NCBI GenBank assembly: GCA_015661395.1
Contig: JACWML010000016.1
Span: forward strand, 1 to 43,991
Length of the DNA: 43,991 bases
From: Methanomicrobia archaeon
Lineage (GTDB): Archaea; Halobacteriota; Bog-38; Methanoflorentales; Methanoflorentaceae
Reading direction: 5' to 3'
Shown here: piece by piece, positions 1 to 6,843 of the stretch
How the letters are laid out: each line of letters starts with the position of its first letter
Position numbering within the stretch: position 1 is the first letter of the stretch
The notes under the pieces: model-generated
Seen by the model: the letters and a program-made list of their open reading frames with translations, nothing else
Told to the model about the DNA's origin: nothing
The model's database searches: none
Translations under genes and position numbers: made by a program

Positions 1-119
1 CGGCAATTGAAGATTATCTGAAGAAAGAGGGGCGCGGCGAGTGGTTCGAGGGTGCGAAAAAGGGCGCAAAGAAAAAGACTGGAGCAAAAAAGGGTGCGCG
101 TCGGCGGCGGGCCGCCTAA
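1..119 (+). CDS. 3' end of an unknown gene with a Lys/Arg/Ala-rich tail (partial)
   Basis: Only the last 38 codons are in the window, in the frame starting at base 3 and ending in TAA at 117-119. The visible protein begins AIEDYLKK and runs into a strongly basic tail of repeated GAKK-type steps that finishes RRRRAA. Such tails often contact nucleic acid or ribosomes, but I do not recognise the protein and assign no function. The gene ends 20 bases before the stop of the convergent lipoprotein gene. A decayed second copy of the same 3' end lies at about 905-1155, which shows the annotated frame was once a real coding region. Seen: reading frame, composition and second copy. Inferred: that it is the end of an intact gene. 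Confidence 0.6.
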   Translation, partial: AIEDYLKKEGRGEWFEGAKKGAKKKTGAKKGARRRRAA

Positions 120-139
120 CGCTGCACGTCACCACAGCC

Positions 140-631
140 CTAATCTCCGTTTATTTGTGCCAAGATAGCAGTCGCGTCGGTAGGATCGACCCAACGACCG
201 ACTTCAGCACCATTATTTAACAAGATGAGGGTCGGGTCTGTCTTCACCCCGTACTGATCGGTCAGCGGGCTCGTAGCGCTCACGATCCACTGCACAGGGA
301 CCTTATTTTGAAGCTGTTGAAAGCTGGATGTACTCTCGAGTGCTGCACAGTAGGGACAACCAGGCTCATAGAAGAACAGCACAGTCAAGCCTGCAGTCCC
401 TCCCGAAGAAGCAGAAGGGGAGGGCGTCACTGTTGCCGTAGGTGTCACTGTTGCCGTAGGTGTCACTGTTGCCGTAGGTGTCACTGTTGCCGACGCGGAA
501 GCCGCTTGAGATGAAGAATTTGCAGTAGCCGACGTATTCGATGATGATGAGGTCGAACTAGTGCATCCTGCTGCGGCTACGCACATGAGAAGTGCGGCAC
601 ATATTGCTATCATTGCTGCTTGTTTCTTCAT
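140..631 (-). CDS. Thioredoxin-fold lipoprotein, copy A
   Basis: Probable membrane-anchored thiol-disulfide protein acting outside the cytoplasmic membrane. From the ATG at 631 (MKKQAAM) there is a hydrophobic signal segment to about residue 20 and a lipobox-like AAGC with Cys23, then a Ser/Thr/Ala/Pro-rich tether of about 55 residues, then a thioredoxin-like domain with CPYC at Cys92-Cys95 and a DPT segment at the expected cis-Pro position. An upstream in-frame start at 685 would add 18 residues in front of the signal peptide, so I prefer 631. The tether contains a four-unit 18-bp minisatellite (423-494). The stop is TAG. Copy B at 1172-1612 is a paralogue made by local tandem duplication; the promoter region is conserved between them. 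Reductase or oxidase direction cannot be told from sequence. Confidence 0.88.
   Translation of the reverse strand: MKKQAAMIAICAALLMCVAAAGCTSSTSSSSNTSATANSSSQAASASATVTPTATVTPTATVTPTATVTPSPSASSGGTAGLTVLFFYEPGCPYCAALESTSSFQQLQNKVPVQWIVSATSPLTDQYGVKTDPTLILLNNGAEVGRWVDPTDATAILAQINGD
423..494. repeat. 18-bp minisatellite, four units, in the lipoprotein tether
   Basis: Four adjacent 18-bp units start at 423, 441, 459 and 477. The first and last differ slightly from the two identical central units. On the reverse strand each unit encodes TVTPTA, so copy number changes keep the reading frame and alter only the tether length. Copy B of the gene has a short TPTP run here instead, which accounts for most of the 51-bp length difference between the copies. 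Confidence 0.95.
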
Positions 632-683
632 AAAAGTCACTTCAGAAAATGGACGTTCAAGTGAATACAGAAACTCTTGCGTC

Positions 684-703
684 AAGGTACATAAGGTTTC
701 TGT
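684..703 (-). promoter_or_regulatory. Conserved upstream block of lipoprotein copy A
   Basis: Bases 684-703 are identical to 1668-1687 upstream of copy B, in a region where the flanks have diverged. On the reverse strand the block contains CCTTATGTACC, a plausible TATA-type element 55-65 bases upstream of the lipoprotein ATG, implying a short 5' leader. The identity may reflect selection or merely the duplication. Confidence 0.45.
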
Positions 704-817
704 ACGAGATATCGTTTCACGTGACTTTTAGGGGTTATGTTCCCGAAAGGGGGCCTGTATCGTTCTTTTTTCCATTTCGGCATTATTGAATCGTCGCCCG
801 ACGAGGCACGCAGTAGA

Positions 818-885
818 CTACGTGAACGCTGCTTTGATTCCACGGATGATGAGCTGCTCCCCAAGCGAGGAAGAGCCCGAACAGT
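818..885 (-). pseudogene. Remnant of the marC 3' end
   Basis: Reading on the reverse strand, the segment ends with codons for KAAF just before a stop at 818-820, matching the end of the intact MarC-family gene (KAAF then TAG at 1796). Nucleotide similarity begins at 825 (matching 1800) and fades by about 885. There is no room for the rest of the gene, so this is a fragment left by the tandem duplication and not a gene. The far boundary is approximate because the copies have diverged. Confidence 0.75.
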
Positions 886-904
886 GTGGGGTTGGTCGGG
901 AACC

Positions 905-1155
905 GATGCCGGGGCCGTCAAGCAGATCCAGATCAAGGTGGAAGGGGCGCTGAAGATAACGCGAAACGAGGTCGCTGCGAATCTCGAAGGTGCCTTCGGT
1001 AAAGAAGCACTGTTTGAACCTTGCGGCCGATGGCCTGCACGCCGCAATCGAAGATTACCTGGAAGAGGTGGCGAGTCGCTCAACGCACGAAAAAGGCCGC
1101 AAAGAAAAAGATCGGAACAAAAAAAGAGCGCGCGTCGGCGGCGGGCCGCCGACGC
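905..1155 (+). pseudogene. Decayed copy of the 3' end of the unknown gene at the left edge
   Basis: The sequence from 1044 aligns with the coding end at base 3 onward: both encode AIEDYL followed by a Lys/Arg-rich stretch and a GC-rich run of arginine codons. Upstream, one frame reads VKQIQIKVEGALKIT and then NEVAANLEGAF; the matching continuation LAADGLHAAIEDYL is in another frame, so a frameshift lies near base 1000. The AAIEDYLEE frame then loses the original basic tail through further indels. This shows what the missing upstream part of the unknown gene once looked like. No start codon or intact frame remains. Confidence 0.75.
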
Positions 1156-1171
1156 GAATAATGCCACTAAA

Positions 1172-1612
1172 CTAACCTGTTTTGAGCAGGCTGGCTATTT
1201 GTGCATTGATGGCAGAAGCATCGGTAGGATCGACCCAATGCCCGACTTGGTTGCCGTTGTTAAGCAAGATCAGCGTGGGGACTATCGTCACGTTGTACTG
1301 ATCGGACAGCTCGCTTGTATAGCTCTCGATCGGCGTCACGGTGACCTTGCTTGTGTTTTCAAGTTGGTGAAAGCTCGCAGTGCTCTCCAGCGCTTGGCAA
1401 TGGGGGCAACCAGGCTCATAGAAAAACAGTACCGTCAAGTGTGCCGGCGGCGTTGGTGTTGGTGTAGGCGTTGCTGATGCGGTAGCTGCTTGAGATGAAG
1501 AATTTGCAGCAGCCGACGCATTCGGTGACGAGGTCGAACTAGTGCATCCTGCTGCGGCTACACCCACAAGAAGTGCGGCACATATTGCTATCATTGCTGC
1601 TTGTTTTTTCAT
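1172..1612 (-). CDS. Thioredoxin-fold lipoprotein, copy B
   Basis: Paralogue of the protein at 140-631, 146 residues. The ATG at 1612 (MKKQAAM) starts a nearly identical signal peptide with lipobox-like AAGC (Cys23). The tether is shorter, with TPTPTPTPP in place of the expanded TVTPTA repeats, and the thioredoxin domain carries CPHC at Cys69-Cys72 and a VPT cis-Pro segment. The DsbA-like His in the active-site dipeptide differs from the Tyr in copy A, so the redox potential of the two may differ (inference). The C-terminal part after the active site is more diverged than the signal peptide. A second in-frame ATG at 1621 lies only three codons upstream. Confidence 0.88.
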   Translation of the reverse strand: MKKQAAMIAICAALLVGVAAAGCTSSTSSPNASAAANSSSQAATASATPTPTPTPPAHLTVLFFYEPGCPHCQALESTASFHQLENTSKVTVTPIESYTSELSDQYNVTIVPTLILLNNGNQVGHWVDPTDASAINAQIASLLKTG

Positions 1613-1667
1613 AAAAGTCACATCTTGGAAAATAGGCGTTCACTGTGAATAAAGAGACTTTTTGTTC

Positions 1668-1687
1668 AAGGTACATAAGGTTTCTGT
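1668..1687 (-). promoter_or_regulatory. Conserved upstream block of lipoprotein copy B
   Basis: Identical over 20 bases to 684-703 and placed at the same distance from the start codon. On the reverse strand it carries the same CCTTATGTACC candidate TATA-type element. A nearby TCGTTTCACGTGA block is also shared by both copies. Confidence 0.45.
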
Positions 1688-1795
1688 GTGAGACGGTCGT
1701 TTCACGTGATTGTGAGGCTTATTTGCCGCGAAAATAGGCGCCATTTGTTCTTTTCTAGCCACTCAGTATCGAGGTCGCGTTGCTGAAACAGCGGG

Positions 1796-2419
1796 CTAGA
1801 ACGCTGCTTTGATGCCAGTGATGATGAACTGCACCCCTATGGCGAGGAGGAGGAGCCCAAGAACACGATTGACCACCTTGAACTCTTTTTCTCGGATACC
1901 TCCCGCAATAACGTAAGAGTGAACCATAGCGTAGTAGACCACGTAAATTACGACAAAAATGGCCGCTAAAACAATGGCAATTGCAGCCCAGCCCTCTACG
2001 GCAGCATCCCCGGTAAGCACAATGACCGTGGTGATGGCCCCGGGACCCGCAATGATTGGGATTGCCAGTGGCGTCACCGCCACATCCTGGGCGTAATCCT
2101 CTGCGCTTTGTGGGACAGGCTGCTTGGTAAAGGACACACGGGCGTAGACCATCTCAATTCCGATCAAGAAGAGGAGGACGCCGCCTCCGATTCGGAGAGC
2201 CGCAAGCGTTATCCCAAAAAGCTGGAGGATGACGGGGCCCCCTATGGCGAACACGAGCAGAATAACGAGCGCGTATAGAGAGGCGTCACGCGCGATCGCT
2301 CGTTGGTGCGCGCGATCAACGTCCTTTATCAGCGAGACGAAGACGAGCGTTACGGTAATAGGATCGATGAGAATGAAGATTGACGAGAAGGTCAACAGAG
2401 TAAAGCTTAGCAGATCCAT
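1796..2419 (-). CDS. MarC-family integral membrane protein
   Basis: Belongs by appearance to the MarC family (multi-pass membrane proteins of about 200 residues, function unsettled; they were once linked to antibiotic resistance in E. coli but that link was not upheld). About six hydrophobic segments can be seen. Family-like stretches include the N-terminal FSSIFILIDPITV and the central PLAIPIIAGPGAITTV, both typical of MarC. I choose the ATG at 2419 (MDLLSF), giving 207 residues; a TTG at 2443 would add eight residues of no clear value. The stop is TAG. Its 3' end was copied into the remnant at 818-885 during the local duplication. It is the intact right end of that duplicated segment. Confidence 0.88.
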   Translation of the reverse strand: MDLLSFTLLTFSSIFILIDPITVTLVFVSLIKDVDRAHQRAIARDASLYALVILLVFAIGGPVILQLFGITLAALRIGGGVLLFLIGIEMVYARVSFTKQPVPQSAEDYAQDVAVTPLAIPIIAGPGAITTVIVLTGDAAVEGWAAIAIVLAAIFVVIYVVYYAMVHSYVIAGGIREKEFKVVNRVLGLLLLAIGVQFIITGIKAAF

Positions 2420-2528
2420 GAGCGTCCCGGGCGCGGTGGCCAACTTTATTCTTCATAATTTGCTCTGGCGTTCCGAGCATTGAGTGTCAGAGGCAGCGGC
2501 AGGTATATAAGGACATCTAAGGAAAGCG

Positions 2529-2762
2529 TCACCGCCCGCCCTCTTCGAGTATCTCGCGCGTGCAAAAATAGAGGCCTGTGAGGCCGCATTCGACCCACAC
2601 GAGGCACGAGTTGCACGGACATCCCTTCTTTTCTGGAAGCGGCTGACGTTTGCCAAGAGCGCAGAAAAGGCCTTTGCTTAGGTTGTTATGTCTGAACGTG
2701 GGACACGCTCCTTTGTAGCATAGACATTTGCCCATATTTTCATACGTGTGTCGCGCCATCAT
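2529..2762 (-). CDS. Cysteine-rich DUF2769-like protein 1
   Basis: A 77-residue protein with ten cysteines arranged as KCLCYKGACP, then LFC, then a second module GCPCNSCLVW with ECGLTGLYFC. This layout of CxC, CP, FC and CxCxxC fits the archaeal DUF2769 family as I remember it; the cysteines probably bind metal or an iron-sulfur centre, but no function is established. Two adjacent ATG codons (2762 and 2759) start the gene. It is the last of three same-strand paralogues. It is closest in sequence to the middle copy, sharing YENMGKC/FENMGKC and the CPTF motif. Confidence is high that it is a gene and moderate on family. Confidence 0.75.
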   Translation of the reverse strand: MMARHTYENMGKCLCYKGACPTFRHNNLSKGLFCALGKRQPLPEKKGCPCNSCLVWVECGLTGLYFCTREILEEGGR

Positions 2763-2875
2763 TTTTCGGCATGAGGCTGAGGCAGAAACGCGCCGTGTGT
2801 GGTAAGGCGACGTTCCGCATCGTTACGAGATGCGCCAGTCCGTGTCTCTCCGCCTGTCGTGCTCGGCAATCGCAA

Positions 2876-3100
2876 TCACCGTCCTTCAGCTCCCTCTGCG
2901 CAGAAATACAGTTCGGTAAGCCCGCAATCGTGCCATATCAGACACGAATCGCACGAGCATCCTTCTTTCTCTAGCGGTTCCACGCAGCGCGTAATCGAAC
3001 AGAACAAGCCTCCGCTTAAGCTGTTCTGTGCAAACGTCGGGCACGTCCCCTGGTAGCAGATGCACTTGCCCATGTTCTCGAAGGTATTCAGGACGTTCAT
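2876..3100 (-). CDS. Cysteine-rich DUF2769-like protein 2
   Basis: Reads FENMGKCICYQGTCPTF near the start, then GGLFC, then GCSCDSCLIWHDCGLTELYFC near the end. The cysteine layout is the same as in its neighbours. I choose the ATG at 3100 (MNVLNTF), giving 75 residues; an upstream in-frame ATG at 3130 would add MGSQIVRRRG, which has no counterpart in copy 1. It differs from copy 1 mainly in the linker between the two cysteine modules. The likely role is metal or iron-sulfur binding, by family inference only. Confidence 0.75.
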   Translation of the reverse strand: MNVLNTFENMGKCICYQGTCPTFAQNSLSGGLFCSITRCVEPLEKEGCSCDSCLIWHDCGLTELYFCAEGAEGR

Positions 3101-3137
3101 ACCCCTCCTGCGCACGATCTGCGACCCCATAGTCGCC

Positions 3138-3350
3138 TTAAGCTGAACCTCGAATGCAGTAGTACCCGTTGCTCAGATCATACGCTTGAAACACAGGGCA
3201 AATCGGACAGTTACAGCCTTGTCGCGCAAACTCCACGTCACTGATGCCCGACGCGCAGAAAAAGATGCCAATTTCGTGGCTGAAATAGGACGTGGGGCAT
3301 TCGCCACAGATACACCTTGACGTGTTGAGTTCGCTGACTGGCACGGGCAT
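3138..3350 (-). CDS. Cysteine-rich DUF2769-like protein 3
   Basis: A 70-residue member of the same family and the most diverged of the three. It shows RCICGECPTSYFSHE, then FFCASG, then GCNCPICPVF and finally NGYYCIRG. The first module has the shorter CxCxxCP spacing instead of CxCx4CP. It is the upstream-most gene of the trio, with 37 bases to the next start at 3100, so the three may be co-transcribed; no clear TATA element was assigned. Function unknown. Confidence 0.75.
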   Translation of the reverse strand: MPVPVSELNTSRCICGECPTSYFSHEIGIFFCASGISDVEFARQGCNCPICPVFQAYDLSNGYYCIRGSA

Positions 3351-3585
3351 GGTCTTCGCTCACGGGCACTTCATGCGCTCACAGGCATTTCTCTTCTACG
3401 TTATGCGTGCAAGTATTTCTTTGTTTGCCGCGTTAGAACGAGAAAAACGAACGCACGACGGACGTTGAGTTTGGTAGGACAGGTGCAGCCCACTGCGACG
3501 TCCAGGACAATGTCGACGAAACAGTCGATACACGCCGGCCGTTCTCGAAATAGGACGCGCATAGCACATCTGTTCGCACTAGAAA

Positions 3586-3594
3586 CCTTTATTA
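3586..3594 (+). promoter_or_regulatory. Candidate TATA box for rmlD-rmlA
   Basis: CCTTTATTA stands out as the only AT-rich block in the 60 bases before rmlD. A start about 25 bases downstream would give a leader of roughly 30-35 bases that includes the hairpin at 3621-3636. The 3351-3649 interval otherwise holds no gene that I can support. Confidence 0.4.
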
Positions 3595-3620
3595 GACGCT
3601 GCGAGAGTGAAGCGTACGAC

Positions 3621-3636
3621 GCGAGCGCACGCTCGC
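3621..3636 (+). promoter_or_regulatory. Perfect hairpin in the rmlD leader
   Basis: GCGAGCG, two bases, CGCTCGC: a perfect 7-bp GC-rich inverted repeat ending 13 bases before the rmlD ATG and touching the weak Shine-Dalgarno-like AGGAT. In RNA it would be stable and could limit ribosome access, but a DNA-binding dyad is equally possible. Confidence 0.5.
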
Positions 3637-3649
3637 AGGATCACGCACC

Positions 3650-4510
3650 ATGAGAGTACTCATTACGGGCGCAAGCGGCCAACTCGGCAGCGCCCTCCTT
3701 AGAGAGGCGTCGAAACAAGGTACGACCAGCGTTGCTGCATACAACAGTCGTCCGCTGCACGGCGGCCTCCAGATGGATATCACGCAGCACGAGCAGGTCC
3801 GCACCGCCATAAAGGAGGCTGCCCCCGACTACGTCATACACGCCGCGGCGTTTACCAACGTCGACGCGTGCGAAGTCGAACCGAAACGCGCGTGGGACGT
3901 AAACGCCCTTGGAACGAAGCACGTCGTTGACGCGTGCGACGAACAAGGCACAAACGTGGTGTACATTTCGACCGATTACGTCTTTGATGGAGACAATGGC
4001 CCCTATTCCGAGGATCATCCGACCCACCCTATAAACGTCTACGGCGAGTCAAAACTCGCCGGTGAACGATTCACCCTTGCGCGCAGCGGCAATGCGGTCG
4101 CCCGCGTGTGCGTGCTCTACGGACCCGGCCACCCGAACTTCGTGACGTGGGTTATCGATTCGCTGCGCGCGCACACGCCGATAAATGTGGTCAATGATCA
4201 GTACAACACGCCGACCTATGTCGGGAACTGCGCACGTGCTCTGCTACGCATGTGTGAGCTTGGTTTGACAGGCGTCTATCACGTCTCGGGCCGCGAGCAA
4301 GTCAATCGCTACGACTTTGCCTGCGCGATCGCGGACGTTTTTGGGCTAAATGAAAAGCTTATTAACGTGACCACCACAGACACATTACGGCAACAGGCGC
4401 GACGGCCGATGAACTCCTCGCTCAGCGTTGAAAAAGCCGAACGCGCCTTAGGGATGCGCCTTGCGAACGTGCGCGAGGGGCTCACCCTTCTGCGGGACGA
4501 GTGGCGATGA
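3650..4510 (+). CDS. rmlD: dTDP-4-dehydrorhamnose reductase (RmlD-like)
   Basis: NAD(P)H-dependent short-chain dehydrogenase of the extended type that reduces dTDP-4-dehydro-L-rhamnose, the last step of dTDP-L-rhamnose synthesis. The 286-residue length is typical. The N-terminus has the Rossmann motif GASGQLG (residues 7-13), followed by HAAAFTNVDACE, YISTDYVFDG near residue 105-114 and the catalytic YxxxK as YGESK (Tyr131, Lys135). The stop overlaps the next start as ATGA (4507-4510), implying translational coupling to rmlA. RmlB and RmlC are not in the window, so the pathway is incomplete here. Some archaeal RmlD-like proteins act on other dTDP- or UDP-sugars, so the exact substrate is inferred. 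Confidence 0.88.
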   Translation: MRVLITGASGQLGSALLREASKQGTTSVAAYNSRPLHGGLQMDITQHEQVRTAIKEAAPDYVIHAAAFTNVDACEVEPKRAWDVNALGTKHVVDACDEQGTNVVYISTDYVFDGDNGPYSEDHPTHPINVYGESKLAGERFTLARSGNAVARVCVLYGPGHPNFVTWVIDSLRAHTPINVVNDQYNTPTYVGNCARALLRMCELGLTGVYHVSGREQVNRYDFACAIADVFGLNEKLINVTTTDTLRQQARRPMNSSLSVEKAERALGMRLANVREGLTLLRDEWR

Positions 4511-5583
4511 AAGGGTTATTGCTTTCAGGAGGCAGTGGCACGAGGCTCCGTCCGCTGACCCACAGCGGCCCCAAACAGCTCATCCCCGTCGCGAACAAGC
4601 CGGTGCTCATTTATGCACTTGAGGACCTCCAAAGGGCCGGTATCACCGACATTGCAGTCATTCTTGGCCTCAACGGCAGGGAACAGGTCATCGAGCGCAT
4701 CGGTGACGGTTCGAAGTACGGCGTGAACGTCTCCTACATCGATCAAGGAGCGCCACTCGGGATCGCGCACGCGGTCTCGTGTGCCGAGGACTTTATGGGC
4801 CACGACCCGTTCGTCGTCTACCTAGGCGACAACATTCTCCGCCACGGGATTGCCCCGCTGGTCGCCGAGTTCGATGAGGGAGCGTGCGACGCCGTGATTG
4901 CGCTCCAGCGCGTCTCTGAGCCTGAACGGTACGGCGTCGCCGAGCTTGACGAAGCGAGCGGCCGACTGATACGGCTCGTTGAGAAGCCTAAAGCGCCCAA
5001 AAGCGATCTTGCGCTCGTGGGCGTGTACCTGTTTACCACCCCGATATTCGATGCGATCAGGCAGATCGAACCGTCGTGGCGAGACGAGCTTGAAATCACC
5101 GACGCCATACAAAGGCTCATCGATACCCGCCACCTCGTGAAGCACCACATCATCCAGGGGTGGTGGAAGGATACCGGCATGCCCGAGGACATACTCGAGG
5201 TCAATCGGCTCCTCCTCGACGATCTCGTCCCTCGCGTCGAGGGCGCCGTCGAAGCGGGTGCCGTGGTCAAGGGCCGCGTATCGATCGGCAGGGGCTCAGT
5301 GCTGAAACAAGGGAGCGTGGTGTTCGGCCCCACCATCATCGGGGAAAACTGCACGATTGATGCAGGGACGTACATCGGCCCGTACACATCAATCGGCGAT
5401 AACACGCACGTTTCGGGAGCACACATCGAAGATTCGATCGTCATCGGTGATAACGTCATCACATGCAAAGAAACGATCGTCGAGAGTTTGATCGGCGACA
5501 AGACGCAGATACGATCGACCGAGGAGAAGCTGCCGAAGGGACACCGCCTCATCGTCGGTTCCGGCTCGTCGATTGACTTGTGA
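4507..5583 (+). CDS. rmlA: Glucose-1-phosphate thymidylyltransferase, long form with beta-helix domain
   Basis: Couples glucose-1-phosphate to dTTP, giving dTDP-glucose. The N-terminal nucleotidyltransferase domain has the signature LSGGSGTRLRPLT (residues 6-18) followed by the GPKQLIPVANKP block, and DNI in YLGDNILRHG for metal binding. From about residue 240 to 345 there are hexapeptide repeats of a left-handed beta helix, making the 358-residue long type known from archaea and actinobacteria (StrD-like), in contrast to the roughly 290-residue RmlA of enterobacteria. I use the ATG at 4507 because it overlaps the rmlD stop; a GTG two codons earlier is possible. Besides rhamnose, it could supply dTDP-glucose for the 3-amino sugar pathway encoded at 39.9-42.8 kb. 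Confidence 0.9.
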   Translation: MKGLLLSGGSGTRLRPLTHSGPKQLIPVANKPVLIYALEDLQRAGITDIAVILGLNGREQVIERIGDGSKYGVNVSYIDQGAPLGIAHAVSCAEDFMGHDPFVVYLGDNILRHGIAPLVAEFDEGACDAVIALQRVSEPERYGVAELDEASGRLIRLVEKPKAPKSDLALVGVYLFTTPIFDAIRQIEPSWRDELEITDAIQRLIDTRHLVKHHIIQGWWKDTGMPEDILEVNRLLLDDLVPRVEGAVEAGAVVKGRVSIGRGSVLKQGSVVFGPTIIGENCTIDAGTYIGPYTSIGDNTHVSGAHIEDSIVIGDNVITCKETIVESLIGDKTQIRSTEEKLPKGHRLIVGSGSSIDL

Positions 5584-5671
5584 GCGACCCGACCGGCGTA
5601 AGCGCGGAAGTTCGGTGGCGCTTGAGCCTTATTTTAGCAAAAGAGTTATTACGAGCTCTCTTTATTACCGT

Positions 5672-6088
5672 ATGGTGATCCATGTGGAGGATAGCAACGC
5701 AACTATAAGCGAGGTCCTCGCCAACTTGCAGTCCATTTTCAGCGGCGTTGAGTCCCTGGGCAAGGCCGTCGAGTTTGGTGACAAAGTCGCCGTCCCCATC
5801 TACCAGTTCAACTTTGGAACTGGCGGCGGTGGCGGTGGCGGCCGCGAAGGACGGACGAACAACGCCGTCGCGTTTGGACTCGGGGGAACAATCGGCCCGG
5901 TGGCAGTCATCATCCTTGAAAAGGACGTGCCTGGCCCCGACGGCATACACATTCACGAGTTCAAGACAAACAAGCTCGGCGAAGCGCTTGCAGAACTTAT
6001 GCTCCGTTTGTGGAGTTTGGTCGAATCACAGATGGGCGGACGGACGAAACTGTCAGCCGAAAAGAAAGAAAAACTGATGAACATCTAA
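5672..6088 (+). CDS. GerW/YtfJ-family protein
   Basis: A 138-residue protein that resembles the GerW (sporulation protein YtfJ) family, which is also widespread in archaea that do not sporulate; its function there is unknown. The family-like core is VAVPIYQFNFGTGGGGGGG (about residues 38-56) followed by a GLGGTIGPVAVIIL strand pair. The glycine run is typical of the family. I choose the ATG at 5672 (MVIHVED), since the frame upstream of it runs through the rmlA end and has no family similarity. CTTATTTTAG at 5627-5636 is a possible TATA element about 36-45 bases upstream. The following gene starts 18 bases after its stop, so the two are likely co-transcribed. Confidence 0.8.
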   Translation: MVIHVEDSNATISEVLANLQSIFSGVESLGKAVEFGDKVAVPIYQFNFGTGGGGGGGREGRTNNAVAFGLGGTIGPVAVIILEKDVPGPDGIHIHEFKTNKLGEALAELMLRLWSLVESQMGGRTKLSAEKKEKLMNI

Positions 6089-6106
6089 GCAACGGATAAT
6101 CAACGC

Positions 6107-6649
6107 ATGCAGCAAAAAGAAGATGCCGAACGCCTTATAAAGACGTGCGAAACCGGGAAGGACAGCGTCGCCGCGTTTTCGCGCAGCATTGATGATTTTA
6201 GTGCAGTGGTCGAAGATCTACCCGCCGTCGCGAGGCCCCTTGTCAGGCGTGACGTGGAGTCAAACACAGGCATGAGCGTCGACGAATGGAAGGCGTTCCT
6301 GGAGCGGCTCGGGGCGCGCTACAGCGCGATATATGATGCCGCGCGACGGGTAGACGAGGCGCTGGATGAAGCGAATGACAGCAAGGTCGCTGAAGCGACG
6401 GCAGCACTCAAGGACGCCTCAGCCCCGCTCGTAGAAAACGTTGACACTGCCGCCGAAGAGATGCAGACGATGGAAGCATACTTGGAAGGGCTTCCAGCTA
6501 AGATCAACATGATACCCGACGCCTTCCTGAAGGCCGACGTCCGTGAGGGGCTGATCAGCTCCGTGCCAGGATACGTCGAACGGGCCCGAGCGGTGAAAGA
6601 GCTTCTTAACGAGGCGAAAGAAGAGCTGAGTTCCTTAGTCGGTGGCTAG
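6107..6649 (+). CDS. Unknown helical (coiled-coil-like) protein next to GerW-like gene
   Basis: A 180-residue, charged, Ala/Glu/Lys-rich protein with no signal peptide, membrane segment or cysteine motif. Long stretches look alpha-helical with heptad-like spacing, for example the segment starting RVDEALDEANDSKVAEA (about residue 80-100) and the C-terminal ERARAVKELLNEAKEEL. I do not recognise a family. The start ATG is 18 bases after the GerW-like stop, suggesting an operon and a possible functional partner. The stop is TAG, followed by a weak hairpin and a T-run at about 6735-6756 that could end transcription. Confidence 0.75.
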   Translation: MQQKEDAERLIKTCETGKDSVAAFSRSIDDFSAVVEDLPAVARPLVRRDVESNTGMSVDEWKAFLERLGARYSAIYDAARRVDEALDEANDSKVAEATAALKDASAPLVENVDTAAEEMQTMEAYLEGLPAKINMIPDAFLKADVREGLISSVPGYVERARAVKELLNEAKEELSSLVGG

Positions 6650-6843
6650 CCGGCGCGATACGTCCATCGCAACGCGTATTGATCACAGCGTAGCGTTGCC
6701 GACTTTGATCGACTAGTCAGAAACTCGCGGAAGCACCTGTAGCGGGTAGTTTTTTCCTCAGGCGCGATACAGCGAGGGCGTGAGACCGTCGCAAAGCGAC
6801 CTTGTCTATAGGGTTGCGCGGCGCGACGGCTCCCCAGCGCGAA

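Noticed and set aside
737-1477. A 246-codon forward open frame
   Set aside because: It runs across the marC remnant, the decayed gene end and the antisense of lipoprotein copy B. The parts are explained by the duplication; the frame has no start signal or coherent motif.
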